Below, piece by piece: positions 1 to 7,826 of a stretch of DNA of 53,259 bases. Source of the DNA: a virus; the IMG/VR virus record IMGVR_UViG_3300029448_000057, positions 1 to 53,259 of that record. One strand, written 5' to 3'. A program made the translations under genes and the position numbers. Position 1 is the first letter of the stretch. The number at the start of each line of letters is the position of its first letter. The notes below the pieces were generated by a model. The model did no database searches, was not told the origin of the DNA, and was given only the letters and a program-made list of their open reading frames with translations.

Positions 1-52
1 CATAGCTGCAAAAATTACACCCACATCTGTTACTAAAACTATAGGTAGCTAA
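1..52 (+). CDS. C-terminal end of the tail/structural protein that begins at 52970
   Basis: Base 1 completes a codon begun by the last two bases of the window (ac + c = Thr). The frame then runs through 16 more codons (ending TPTSVTKTIGS) to a TAA at 50-52. That TAA shares its last A with the ATG of the next gene, the same TAATG coupling seen throughout this genome. I therefore read it as the 3' end of the structural gene starting at GTG 52970, 113 residues in all. This holds only if the two window ends really are adjacent. The alternative is that 1-51 is an unrelated gene end. Confidence 0.7.
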   Translation, partial: IAAKITPTSVTKTIGS

Positions 53-282
53 TGCCAGACACGATTACCATAAACGATCAAGACTACGAAGTAGCCGATC
101 TTAACGATCAACAAAAATACTTGTTAAGTCAGATACAAGAACTACGAGTCAAGAAACAAGACCTCATGCGACAAACAGATGTAGTGTCCGCAGCACTTTC
201 TGTCTTTGAACAACAGCTTACTGCGTCTGTAGAAATAAAAGAAACCGAAACCAAAACCATCAACGAAATAGCGGAGAGCTAA
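52..282 (+). CDS. small coiled-coil phage protein (DUF6447-like)
   Basis: 76 residues. The N-terminus (TITINDQDYEVADLND) is followed by a predicted helical segment QQKYLLSQIQELRVKKQDLM and a hydrophobic heptad pattern, so most of the protein is probably one or two helices. The order 'T-I-N-x-x-x-Y-x-x-x-D-L' then a helix with L and Q repeats is the pattern I associate with the small DUF6447 family of marine phages, whose function is unknown. The ATG overlaps the stop of the preceding gene and the stop lies one base before the next start, so it is translated within the tail operon. A small virion component or an assembly chaperone are both possible. The family call is from memory and moderate. 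Confidence 0.6.
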   Translation: MPDTITINDQDYEVADLNDQQKYLLSQIQELRVKKQDLMRQTDVVSAALSVFEQQLTASVEIKETETKTINEIAES

Positions 283-283
283 C

Positions 284-1198
284 GTGTTTGGTATATCCGC
301 CTTTTCCCAGTCGCCTTTTGCGTCATTAGGCGGAACCCCCGTACAAGTAGATATATCGGGTGTAGCTGCAACTGCTTCGTTACCTGATCCTACACAAGTA
401 GATCCAGTAACGATAGATGCCGAAGCAAACGTAACGCCAAACGGTCAAGTAGGTACAGGTGGAGCCCCTACTGCTGGTGTAAATGCTCAGGCTATTGCTA
501 CTGTAGCAGGATTACAAAGTTCAGTTGGTTCAGTAACCGTTACTACAGACGCTGAAGCTAATGTTACACCTACAGGTCAATCAGCAACATCAACATTAGG
601 TGGTGTAGCTGTTGTTGCAGGTGGAGATATAGGGGTAGCTGGACTTGCAGCCACAGGATCTGTTGGAACTTTAAGTTTTGATGCTGAAGCTAACGTAACT
701 CCTGCAGGTCAGTCAGCTACTGGACAAGTTTCAGGTGTCGGTGTGAATGCACAAGCTGTTGCCACATTACCTACATTATCAGCATCTGTTGGTGCAGTTA
801 CAGTTGCCACAGTAGACGCTGAGGCTAACGTAACTCCAACAGGTCAGAGTGCAACTTTAGCAGTAGGCACACTAAGTGTGGTCGCTAAAGCTAATGTTAC
901 ACCGTTGGGGCAAGCAGGAACTGGAGCTGTAGGAACACTTACTTTTATAGGTAAAGCTAACGTAATAACAACAGGACAAAGTGCTACTTCTGCTTTAGGT
1001 ACTGTAACACCTTCTGCTGCAGCTAATACAACACTAACAGGTGTTGAAGTTACAACCAGCTTGGGTAATGTATTTTTGTGGGTAGAGGTAGATGATTCGC
1101 AAACACCTAATTATAGTGAGGTAAACACAAGCCAAACACCTAATTGGACTGAAGTAGATGATTCGCAAACACCTGATTGGGAAGAGTTTGCAGCTTAA
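284..1198 (+). CDS. repeat-rich tail or surface structural protein
   Basis: 304 residues from a GTG start at 284, one base after the upstream stop. The body is built of about seven imperfect repeats with the core DAEANVTPxGQSAT, each followed by a Val/Gly-rich stretch ending in GTL or GTV. The repeats degrade toward the C-terminus (AKANVTPLGQ, GKANVITTGQ). The last 40 residues hold a second repeat, three copies of a VDDSQTPNW-type unit. This low-charge, Thr/Val/Gly beta-repeat composition is typical of fibre or decoration proteins. Related GVAVSGLAGTSALGTVTV-type units occur in the gene at 49979, so the two may share a fold. No enzymatic motif is seen. Repeat number could vary between relatives. 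Confidence 0.65.
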   Translation: MFGISAFSQSPFASLGGTPVQVDISGVAATASLPDPTQVDPVTIDAEANVTPNGQVGTGGAPTAGVNAQAIATVAGLQSSVGSVTVTTDAEANVTPTGQSATSTLGGVAVVAGGDIGVAGLAATGSVGTLSFDAEANVTPAGQSATGQVSGVGVNAQAVATLPTLSASVGAVTVATVDAEANVTPTGQSATLAVGTLSVVAKANVTPLGQAGTGAVGTLTFIGKANVITTGQSATSALGTVTPSAAANTTLTGVEVTTSLGNVFLWVEVDDSQTPNYSEVNTSQTPNWTEVDDSQTPDWEEFAA

Positions 1199-1244
1199 AC
1201 TATGTTTATTTACGTTTTAATAATATAATAAATCTGAGGATATT

Positions 1245-2432
1245 ATGGCAAGTACATTTGATAATAATTTAAGATTAGCGGAAATGGCTACTGGTGACCA
1301 AGACGGTACATGGGGCACACAAACTAATACTAATTTAAGTCTTATTACAGACGCTTTTAAATACGGTTCAGAAGCCATAGCAAATGCTTCTTCTGATACT
1401 ATTACCCTAGCTAATGCAACAGCTGATGACGCAAGATCGTTTTACCTAAAATGCACAGGGGGCGGACAAGCGTGTACCGTAACTTTAGCTCCTAATACTG
1501 TATCTAAAGTTTGGATAATAGAAAATGCTACGAGTTACACATTAACTTTTTCTCAAGGTTCTGGTGCAAACATAGCCGTTGCTGCTGGGGCTACTAAGAT
1601 GATAGTTACAGACGGTGGTGGATCTAGTGCTGCTGTTTACGATGCTTTAGAAGATTTAGCTCTTGGTGGTACACCAACAGCTACTAATTTAACAGTTACT
1701 TCTTCTGTAACAGCAGATTCAGTAACTGCTCCTACCTTGACAGGATCAACTAGTGTAAAAACACCTTTAATAGAATACACCGATGGGGATGATGCTATAA
1801 CTATAGCTGACGGTGGCGGTATAACTGCTGCTGCGGGTATTACTTCTACTGCTGCTGCCAATACTTTTGGTGCTACATCTTTCAACGATGCAGATATTAC
1901 TAACGTTGGAAACATAAGCGTAGACGGTGTGTTAGGCGATGCTGACTCTGATACAGCCATGACCTTTTCTACTGATAACACAATAAGGTTTCAATGCGGA
2001 GGAAACAGTCAATTAATCATTTCTGATGGTGTGTTTTATCCACACGCTAACAATGATGTAGATTTGGGTTCTAGCTCTTATCAGTTTAAAGACGCATATT
2101 TTGATGGCACTGTTACAACAGACTCTATAACTAATTCTGGTGCTATTTATTCAGGTTCTTTTGTATACAGTTCAGATGTTTCTTTAAAAGAAGATATACA
2201 AACGATAGAAAACCCATTAGAAAAAGTACAAGCACTTAGAGGCGTTAGCTATAAATGGAAAGATACAGGCAGAAAAGATATCGGTTTAGTTGCTAATGAA
2301 GTAGAAGAAGTCTTACCTGAGTTGGTCGTAGAAAAAGGTCACAAACACATAGATTATGGACACATGATAGGACTTCTGGTTGAAGCTATGAAAGAACAAC
2401 AAAAAGAAATAGAGGAACTAAAAAATGCCTGA
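1245..2432 (+). CDS. tail fibre with C-terminal S74 intramolecular chaperone domain
   Basis: 395 residues. The first ~300 are Thr/Ala/Gly/Asp-rich beta-type sequence with repeated TADSVTAPTLTGS-like units. From about residue 309 the sequence becomes SSDVSLKEDIQ, followed by RKDIGLVANEVEEVLPELV and a C-terminal amphipathic helix. This is the Peptidase_S74 / endosialidase intramolecular chaperone layout. Ser310 and Lys315 match the SDxxLK catalytic dyad that releases the chaperone after trimerisation. The product is thus expected to be a trimeric receptor-binding fibre, with cleavage before Ser310. RBS-like TGAGGA precedes the ATG. The end overlaps the next gene by 8 bases. Confidence 0.85.
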   Translation: MASTFDNNLRLAEMATGDQDGTWGTQTNTNLSLITDAFKYGSEAIANASSDTITLANATADDARSFYLKCTGGGQACTVTLAPNTVSKVWIIENATSYTLTFSQGSGANIAVAAGATKMIVTDGGGSSAAVYDALEDLALGGTPTATNLTVTSSVTADSVTAPTLTGSTSVKTPLIEYTDGDDAITIADGGGITAAAGITSTAAANTFGATSFNDADITNVGNISVDGVLGDADSDTAMTFSTDNTIRFQCGGNSQLIISDGVFYPHANNDVDLGSSSYQFKDAYFDGTVTTDSITNSGAIYSGSFVYSSDVSLKEDIQTIENPLEKVQALRGVSYKWKDTGRKDIGLVANEVEEVLPELVVEKGHKHIDYGHMIGLLVEAMKEQQKEIEELKNA

Positions 2433-2958
2433 TTTCTTTCAATTAGGTTTAAACGACGAGTATGTTTTTAGATATGGTCCCGGCTCTGGAGGAAACTCTA
2501 GACCAGAATTAGGCAGATGGATAGGTTTGAGAAACACAGGCAGTAATGCTTTATTTATTCCTCAAAAAACAGAAACAGAATATACCGCTGTTTACAACAA
2601 TATAGGCAGTCTTTCTGGTATAACTCTAACTTCGGGGCAGTACGGTGTTTATACTATCAGTAGCGATTCAGCCGTAGGCAAGCTATACAGCAATACAGCA
2701 GCCATGGGACTACCCAGTGGTTCTGCGTGTTGGTCACCAAGCACACCGTCAGCCACATACGCTACTCCGCCTTCTTGTCCAAGCGGTTTTTCAGATGAGG
2801 GCGTAACTAACACAAAAGATGTGCAAACCAGTGATGAAGTAGGAAAAACAGGCGTTAACCACGGAGATGCAGGATGGATGGCGTATCAATACTTGGGATA
2901 TTATTGTCCCGGATCATTTGTCTCAAATATTTCAGTACGAGTTTGCTCTAAGGATTAA
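2425..2958 (+). CDS. hypothetical tail-associated protein
   Basis: 177 residues, unrecognised. It starts inside the end of the tail-fibre gene and stops one base before the thioredoxin-like gene, so it belongs to the tail operon. The sequence is Ser/Gly/Tyr-rich with few charged runs and contains six cysteines in the C-terminal two thirds (for example SACWSP, PPSCPSG, YYCPG, RVCSKD). It has no transmembrane segment and no signal peptide. The odd number of Cys-Pro and Pro-Ser elements suggests a small beta-domain on the tail tip or fibre. Its cysteines and the CxxC protein encoded next to it could be linked (an inference only). Confidence 0.6.
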   Translation: MPDFFQLGLNDEYVFRYGPGSGGNSRPELGRWIGLRNTGSNALFIPQKTETEYTAVYNNIGSLSGITLTSGQYGVYTISSDSAVGKLYSNTAAMGLPSGSACWSPSTPSATYATPPSCPSGFSDEGVTNTKDVQTSDEVGKTGVNHGDAGWMAYQYLGYYCPGSFVSNISVRVCSKD

Positions 2959-2959
2959 A

Positions 2960-3316
2960 ATGACTTTGATAGAATTAAAAGATTTAGAAACTACTTTAGC
3001 TGCAAGCCCTAATCAAAAACATGCTGTATATATAACTATGCAAGATTGTTCTGATTGCAGCACAAACGAAAACACTTTAAATAATGCTTTTTCTACAATA
3101 TCTGATATTAAGTGGTATAAAATTCATGTAACAGAGGAAACACCTTTCTTTGCGCCTACAACCGTACCGTCTGTTGTATTTTTTGAAGGTAGAAACAGAG
3201 TTGTCGAAGGTATTGGCATCATGGATTCTTCGAACATAGATGCCTTTGTGCAATTTGTAAAAAGCTTTCTTGGTCTCACCGAGGGAGAAAAATGGTTGAG
3301 CTCTATGGTTGAGTAA
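2960..3316 (+). CDS. thioredoxin-like protein with CSDC motif
   Basis: The ATG at 2960 lies one base after the upstream stop. A longer frame back to 2867 lies inside the preceding gene and I reject it. 118 residues: strand HAVYITM, then QDCSDCS (the CxxC redox motif, residues ~27-30), helix, and TTVPSVVFFEGRNRVVEGIG, which carries the cis-proline loop plus the beta-hairpin typical of thioredoxins and glutaredoxins. The length fits a thioredoxin fold. It would act as a disulfide oxidoreductase in the cytoplasm or be packaged with the tail. The motif is CSDC rather than CGPC, so redox specificity cannot be read. Its stop overlaps the next start (TAATG). Confidence 0.7.
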   Translation: MTLIELKDLETTLAASPNQKHAVYITMQDCSDCSTNENTLNNAFSTISDIKWYKIHVTEETPFFAPTTVPSVVFFEGRNRVVEGIGIMDSSNIDAFVQFVKSFLGLTEGEKWLSSMVE

Positions 3317-3471
3317 TGGAACTTAAACTTGAAAGAGATAGAAAATTAAATATTTGTAATAGTTGTGATAAGTATAATAAAGGTATGAAAATTTGTAGTA
3401 TTTGTAAATGTGTTATGCCACTTAAAGTTTTTATAAAAGGTAATACTTGTCCCCTAAATAAACATGGCTAG
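3316..3471 (+). CDS. small cysteine-rich zinc-binding-type protein
   Basis: 51 residues, short enough to be missed in gene calls. The ATG shares an A with the TAA of the thioredoxin-like gene, and its stop overlaps the next ATG by 8 bases, so it fits the coupled operon exactly. It contains CNSC, then CSICKC, then a final GNTCPL: CxxC, CxxCxC and C spacing suitable for one zinc site. I recall similar small phage proteins ending in a C-P-L-x-K-W type motif (DUF6171-like), which lends modest support. Function unknown; a structural zinc ribbon is the safest description. Confidence 0.6.
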   Translation: MELKLERDRKLNICNSCDKYNKGMKICSICKCVMPLKVFIKGNTCPLNKHG

Positions 3472-3673
3472 ATCAACAGTAACAGAAGTAGACAAAAGAT
3501 TAAGCTCACATGAGGCTGCATGTGAACAGAGGTGGCGTGAAAACTACCGTAGATTAGATTCTATAGAAAATGAAGTGCGTAGCGTGAATAAATCTATAAG
3601 AGCAGCATTGATATTTTTTGGTATCACCACATTAGGTATAGCGGGTTTTTTATTAAAAACTATTTTATTTTAA
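3464..3673 (+). CDS. single-TM membrane protein with coiled coil, holin- or XhlA-like
   Basis: 69 residues. A charged N-terminal helix (residues 1-44, with HEAACEQRWRENYRRLDSIE and heptad leucine/isoleucine spacing) is followed by one hydrophobic segment, ALIFFGITTLGIAGFLL, near residues 47-64, ending just before the C-terminus. This coiled coil plus one C-terminal membrane span is the architecture of XhlA-type haemolysin / lysis-accessory proteins. It sits directly upstream of the M15 peptidase, which supports a lysis role. A spanin or an anchor for the endolysin is also possible. The start overlaps the upstream gene. Confidence 0.55.
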   Translation: MARSTVTEVDKRLSSHEAACEQRWRENYRRLDSIENEVRSVNKSIRAALIFFGITTLGIAGFLLKTILF

Positions 3674-3682
3674 AATGATGAT

Positions 3683-4147
3683 ATGTTTAATCCAGAAACT
3701 AAATTATCAAAACACTTTAAACTCAAAGAGCTTGAGAAATCTCATACTGCTCAAAGAAATAGTATTGATAATAGAGTCAAAGATAAAATTATACTTGACA
3801 ATTTAGTTGTATTATGCGAAAATGTTCTTGAACCCATACGAACAAATTTTAATATTCCTTTTAGTCCTAATTCTGGCTATCGCAGTTTAGAGCTTAACAG
3901 ATTATTAGGGTCAAAAGATACTAGTCAACACGTCAAAGGTGAAGCTGTTGATATAGAAATACCCACTATTTCTAACAGAGATTTAGCAGAGTGGACAAAA
4001 CGTAACTGTGATTTTGATAATATAATTTTAGAATTTTATGATGAAGATGATCCACAAAGTGGTTGGGTACATGTTTCATACACTAAATCTACAGTTCGTA
4101 GAAAACAAACACTCATGTACAACGGTAGAGAGTACAAACATTTTTAA
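3683..4147 (+). CDS. M15-family peptidase, probable endolysin
   Basis: 154 residues, no signal peptide. Conserved features of the D-Ala-D-Ala carboxypeptidase-like M15_3 family are visible in order: SKHFKLKEL near the N-terminus, SGYRSLELN near residue 65, SQHVKGEAVDIE (zinc-binding His and Asp near residues 82-89) and GWVHVSY (second zinc His near residue 129). It would cleave peptidoglycan cross-bridges to release progeny. It lies behind a small coiled-coil membrane protein. The usual genome partner, a three-TM holin, is 3.7 kb downstream, so the lysis genes are interrupted by tail genes. Confidence 0.85.
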   Translation: MFNPETKLSKHFKLKELEKSHTAQRNSIDNRVKDKIILDNLVVLCENVLEPIRTNFNIPFSPNSGYRSLELNRLLGSKDTSQHVKGEAVDIEIPTISNRDLAEWTKRNCDFDNIILEFYDEDDPQSGWVHVSYTKSTVRRKQTLMYNGREYKHF

Positions 4148-4155
4148 TTTTAATT

Positions 4156-6042
4156 ATGGCTTTAAGGAAATTAATATTTAGACCTGGAATCAACAGAGAA
4201 GGGACTGACTACGATAACGAAGGCGGTTGGTTTGATGTCAACTTAGTCAGGTTTCGTAAAGGCAGACCTGAAAAGTTTGGTGGATGGGTAAAAGTATTTA
4301 CAGATTCTTACACAGGCATAGCTAGAGCACTACATAGTTGGGTGAATTTACAAGGTAGTAAATTACTAGGTATAGGGACAACTAAAAAATATTATATCAG
4401 TGGTGGTAGTTTTTACAGCAGCACTTCAGTTTTTAACGATATAACTCCAATAAGAAAAACTGTGTCGTGTACTTTTTCAGCAAGTGATACTTCATCCACT
4501 ATTACTGTCACTGCTGCTGCACATGGTTCATTAATTAATGATTATGTAATTTTTGCTGGTGCAACAACCTTGGGTGGTTTAATAACAGCTGAAGTATTAA
4601 ATCAAGAATATCAAATATTAGCAGTTACTGGCACTAATACATTCACTATAACAGCGAAAGATACTTCAGGTAACACAGTAACAGCTAATGCATCTGATAG
4701 TGGTAGTGGTGGAGGAAGTGCTACTGCAGCATTACAAGTTAGTTATGGAGCTGATGATTATGTCGCTTCAACAGGTTGGGGTGTTGGAGCATGGGGGGAT
4801 AGTACATGGGGTTCAACAACTGCTATTTCTGAACTTAATCAGTTAAGGTTATGGACACATGATAATTATGGAGAAGATTTAGTAATAAATATCCGTAATG
4901 GTGGTATTTATTATTGGGACGCTTCTGATAACTATTTAGCTACAGTTAGGGCAGTAGAATTAAAAAACAAGAGTGGTGCTAAATTAGTTCCTACTAAAGC
5001 CCTACAAGTTTTAACTTCAGAAAAAGATAGACACTTAATAGTTTTAGGAGCAGACAGAATAGATACTTCTGGAACAGCTAGAACAGGAACTATAGATCCT
5101 TTACATATAGCTTTTAGTGACCAAGAAAATCCTTTTAACTTCGAGCCATTATCTACTAATACAGCAGGTTCACTACAGTTATCATCTGGTTCTATAATAG
5201 TTGGAGCAGTAAAAGGTAGGCAAGAAACTTTGATATGGACAGACACAGCATTATACAGTATGCAGTTTATTGGTCCACCTTTTACATTCGGAATAAATTT
5301 AATAAATGAAAACTCTGGTTTAGTATCCCCCAAGGGAGCTATAACAACACCAAAAGGTATATTCTGGATGGGTTATGATAATTTTTATATCTATGGTGGT
5401 TCAGTGAATAAACTACCTTGCACTGTGCAAAATTATGTATTTAGTGATATAAATAAAAGTCAAATATATAAAGTTTTTGCTTTTACAATAAACGCTAAAA
5501 GTGAAGTAGGTTGGTATTATCCTTCTAAAAATTCTACTGAGATTGACAGGTATGTACTATATAATTATGAAGAAAATACTTGGACTTACGGTCAATTAGT
5601 TAGACACGCTTGGATTGATGAAGGAGTGTATGATTATCCACAAGCTACAGGAGCAACTTATTTATACGAGCATGAAACTGGTTTTGATGATGATGGCAGT
5701 CCAATGACAGGAGTTTTTATAGAATCTTCTGACTTAGATTTAGAAGATGGAGAACAATTTAGTTTTGTTAATAGACTCATTCCAGATGTTAAATTTTTAA
5801 ATACTAGTGGTGGTAATAAAATAAATTTAGTAACTAAAACAAGAAATTTTCCAGGAGATACACTAACTACTAGATCAACAACTTCAATAAGTCCTACCAC
5901 ACAAAAAGCTGATATAAGAGCAAGAGGTAGGCAGTTTGTGTTAAGGGTTGAATCAGATGATGACGATGTATCTGGTAACACAGGCACTGGTTGGCGTGTT
6001 GGTGCTACTAGAGTAGACTTCAAAAACGATGGCAGAAGATAA
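4156..6042 (+). CDS. tail hub / stabilisation-type structural protein
   Basis: 628 residues. The N-terminus (FRPGINREGTDYDNEGGWFDV, then RKGRPEKFGGW) is a start I associate with large marine-podovirus tail proteins loosely comparable to the P22 gp10 DNA-stabilisation/tail-hub protein. An inserted Thr/Ser/Ala-rich domain occupies roughly residues 95-200. Recurrent Trp-Thr and Gly-rich strand patterns after that suggest a beta-propeller-like body, for example GIFWMGYDNFYIYGG and NTWTYGQL. There is no enzymatic motif. The neighbours are tail genes on both sides and the stop overlaps the next ATG. The gp10 comparison is an inference from size, position and flavour of sequence. Confidence 0.6.
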   Translation: MALRKLIFRPGINREGTDYDNEGGWFDVNLVRFRKGRPEKFGGWVKVFTDSYTGIARALHSWVNLQGSKLLGIGTTKKYYISGGSFYSSTSVFNDITPIRKTVSCTFSASDTSSTITVTAAAHGSLINDYVIFAGATTLGGLITAEVLNQEYQILAVTGTNTFTITAKDTSGNTVTANASDSGSGGGSATAALQVSYGADDYVASTGWGVGAWGDSTWGSTTAISELNQLRLWTHDNYGEDLVINIRNGGIYYWDASDNYLATVRAVELKNKSGAKLVPTKALQVLTSEKDRHLIVLGADRIDTSGTARTGTIDPLHIAFSDQENPFNFEPLSTNTAGSLQLSSGSIIVGAVKGRQETLIWTDTALYSMQFIGPPFTFGINLINENSGLVSPKGAITTPKGIFWMGYDNFYIYGGSVNKLPCTVQNYVFSDINKSQIYKVFAFTINAKSEVGWYYPSKNSTEIDRYVLYNYEENTWTYGQLVRHAWIDEGVYDYPQATGATYLYEHETGFDDDGSPMTGVFIESSDLDLEDGEQFSFVNRLIPDVKFLNTSGGNKINLVTKTRNFPGDTLTTRSTTSISPTTQKADIRARGRQFVLRVESDDDDVSGNTGTGWRVGATRVDFKNDGRR

Positions 6043-6380
6043 TGGCAAAGTTATTACAAACAAACCTGCCTTTAGCACTTAATGACGATGTTAGTGCTGA
6101 CTTATACAACAGATTAATAAGAATTTTAGAAATCAACCTTGGTGAGTTTGACCCAAGCAATACTGATCAATTTTCTACCTTAGAAAGAAACGTAATAAGT
6201 TTTAATCCTGGAAGTATTATTTTTAACACAGATTTAGAAAAACTACAAGTATGGTCAGGCACTGCATGGTATAACATTGATATGCAGTTAGAAGAACAAA
6301 AGAATTTTTTAATGGTCAGTAGTTTAGGTAAAGTTACTGTCACTAATGTAAATAATGGCGACATAAGCATTAATTTATGA
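6042..6380 (+). CDS. small tail protein with fibre-tip-like motif
   Basis: 112 residues. The first half is helical and begins like an attachment segment (LNDDVSADLYNRLIRILEINL). The second half contains GSIIFNTDLEKLQVWSGTAWYNI, the 'GxxxFNtdtgklqvwnGtaW' unit often found at the ends of phage tail fibres and tail-spike head-binding parts. Its start overlaps the preceding tail gene by one base and its end overlaps the HNH gene by four (ATGA). Likely a tail accessory or fibre-connecting subunit. Confidence 0.6.
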   Translation: MAKLLQTNLPLALNDDVSADLYNRLIRILEINLGEFDPSNTDQFSTLERNVISFNPGSIIFNTDLEKLQVWSGTAWYNIDMQLEEQKNFLMVSSLGKVTVTNVNNGDISINL

Positions 6381-6820
6381 TTCATAAAGTTTGTAAAACT
6401 TGTAAAAATGAAACAGATAGGTTTGAGTTAGGTAAAAATGTATGTGATGTTTGTAGACAGAAACAAAAAGTTAAAAACATAACTAGGTCACACTATAGAT
6501 ATTTAAAAAACTTGTTTGTACAACTAAGGAATAAAAGAGAAAAACAAGGGCTTAAATGGTCATTAATACCTGAAGATTTATATGAAATATGGGATGAACA
6601 AGAAGGTAAATGTGCTCTTACAGGTATGCTATTAACTTATGATAGGATTAATGGTGGAAGTGATACTAATGTCTCTATTGATAGAATAAAACCTAAAGGC
6701 AAGTATGTTAAAAAAAATATACAACTAGTTACAAAAAAGGTAAACTTGTTAAAGCATACTATGGAACAAAATGATTTATTGGCTATCGTAGGTAAAATTT
6801 ATGAGAAGAAAATTTCCTGA
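6377..6820 (+). CDS. HNH-type endonuclease with N-terminal zinc ribbon
   Basis: 147 residues. The N-terminus carries two CxxC pairs (C6/C9 and C23/C26). The C-terminal half has GKCALTGM (C79), then VSIDRIKPKGKYVKKNIQLV and VNLLK. This is the HNH pattern of phage homing-type nucleases: D102 in S-I-D-R-I stands where the DH of the ββα-metal motif normally lies, with N114 and N123 following. The second histidine is replaced (DRI, not DHI), as in many phage members. It is wedged between tail genes with overlaps on both sides rather than in an intron. Its role could be free-standing homing or packaging-related nicking; which one is not decidable here. Confidence 0.7.
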   Translation: MIHKVCKTCKNETDRFELGKNVCDVCRQKQKVKNITRSHYRYLKNLFVQLRNKREKQGLKWSLIPEDLYEIWDEQEGKCALTGMLLTYDRINGGSDTNVSIDRIKPKGKYVKKNIQLVTKKVNLLKHTMEQNDLLAIVGKIYEKKIS

Positions 6821-7046
6821 AGTCAATAAAACCAGAAAGGGTGTTCCTAAAGCATACCTAAAAGGTGCTAAAAACCCTGCTGCACGTGAGCGAGAGATTT
6901 TAAAAACACGTAAAAAATATCTTTCGGGTAAAATGACTAAAGCTGATTATGAGGCTGTAGAAAAATCACGAGCAAAGGATGCAAAAGCTAAAACTAAAAA
7001 AGGGCGGAAGCGTACCAGCGTGCGTAAAAAAGTACGCAAAAAGTAG
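6801..7046 (+). CDS. basic phage protein, N-terminal half of a likely split DUF5824-like protein
   Basis: 81 residues, very Lys/Arg-rich. The sequence KTRKGVPKAYLKG followed by a helix of the AAREREILKTRKKYLSG type matches the N-terminal part of a marine phage family that I remember as DUF5824-like. In those proteins a second domain with a KVYKRG...SRPGQ motif follows in the same chain. Here that second domain lies in the +1 frame (6979-7431), and this frame ends in a low-complexity Lys/Arg tail. It overlaps the end of the HNH gene by 20 bases. Either gene fission, a recoding event, or a one-base sequence error near 6995-7010 explains it. Confidence 0.55.
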   Translation: MRRKFPEVNKTRKGVPKAYLKGAKNPAAREREILKTRKKYLSGKMTKADYEAVEKSRAKDAKAKTKKGRKRTSVRKKVRKK

Positions 7047-7431
7047 TGGTAAATCTGTTTCAACATTAAACAAGGTTTACAAAAGAGGACAAGGAGCTTA
7101 CTTTAGTTCTGGTTCACGTCCTGGACAATCTTCACACTCATGGGGTTGTGGACGTGTAAGATCTTTTGCTACTGGTAAAGGTGGTGCTAGAAAAGCAGAC
7201 GCTGATTTATTAGGTAAAAAGAAAAAGAAAAAAATGTCACACGGTGGTGAACATAAATTTAATCCTAAAAAGGCTGATCTAAACAAAGACGGTAAGCTAA
7301 GTTCATACGAAAGAAAAAGAGGCAGAGCTGTCGCAGCTAATATGTCTAGAGGTGGTCAGTTTAAACAAAGCAAACACAAAGGTTGTGGTGCTGTAATGAA
7401 CAATAGAAGAAAAACAACTAAATTCAGATGA
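6979..7431 (+). CDS. C-terminal half of the split DUF5824-like protein, with EF-hand-like tail
   Basis: 150 residues in frame +1 relative to the upstream gene, overlapping it by 68 bases. The core SVPACVKKYAKSSGKS, VYKRGQGAYFSSGSRPGQS, WGCGRVRSFATG and ADADLLGKKKKK is the recognisable second domain of the family; the usual form is RPGaTqxqWgxaRVnSF. A later segment, DLNKDGKLSSYERKRG, is a good single EF-hand/dockerin-type calcium loop. ATG 6979 has only a directly abutting AAAGG, too close for a normal ribosome binding site, so independent initiation is doubtful. A four-base ATGA overlap links it to the holin gene. Confidence 0.55.
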   Translation: MQKLKLKKGGSVPACVKKYAKSSGKSVSTLNKVYKRGQGAYFSSGSRPGQSSHSWGCGRVRSFATGKGGARKADADLLGKKKKKKMSHGGEHKFNPKKADLNKDGKLSSYERKRGRAVAANMSRGGQFKQSKHKGCGAVMNNRRKTTKFR

Positions 7432-7826
7432 GCGATCCTATAACAAACTCAGTAATCGGTATAGCCGATAAGGTGTTGGGTAAATTTGTACCTGACAAAA
7501 ATTTAAAAATGCAACTTGAGCATGAACTCAAGACACAATTACAAACTGCTAACTTAGCACAGATAGAAGTCAATAAGATTGAAGCTGCGAGTAAAAGTTG
7601 GTTTGTAGCTGGGTGGCGACCATCTGTCGGCTGGGTATGTAGTTTGGCTATGCTTTATCATTTTATTTTAGCTCCCATGCTACAGTTCGCTTTAGGTATA
7701 GCAGGGTTACAAGTAGCTTTACCTGAGTTTGACTTTAGTCAACTGTCTACTATATTAATGGCTATGTTAGGTATGGCTGGTTTAAGAACGTATGAGAAAC
7801 AACAGAAAGTAACTAAGGGTAACTAA
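7428..7826 (+). CDS. putative three-TM holin
   Basis: 132 residues. An amphipathic N-terminal region (IADKVLGKFVPDKNLKMQL) leads to SWFVAGWRPSVGWVCSLAML and two further hydrophobic stretches (FILAPMLQFALGIAGLQVAL and TILMAMLGMAGLRTYEK). The WRP-x-x-GW motif followed by two or three membrane spans is the signature of the HOLIN_3TMs family, also found in gene transfer agents. The protein would form inner-membrane holes that release the M15 endolysin. Coupled by ATGA overlap at the 5' end and by a one-base overlap to the next gene. Confidence 0.8.
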   Translation: MSDPITNSVIGIADKVLGKFVPDKNLKMQLEHELKTQLQTANLAQIEVNKIEAASKSWFVAGWRPSVGWVCSLAMLYHFILAPMLQFALGIAGLQVALPEFDFSQLSTILMAMLGMAGLRTYEKQQKVTKGN

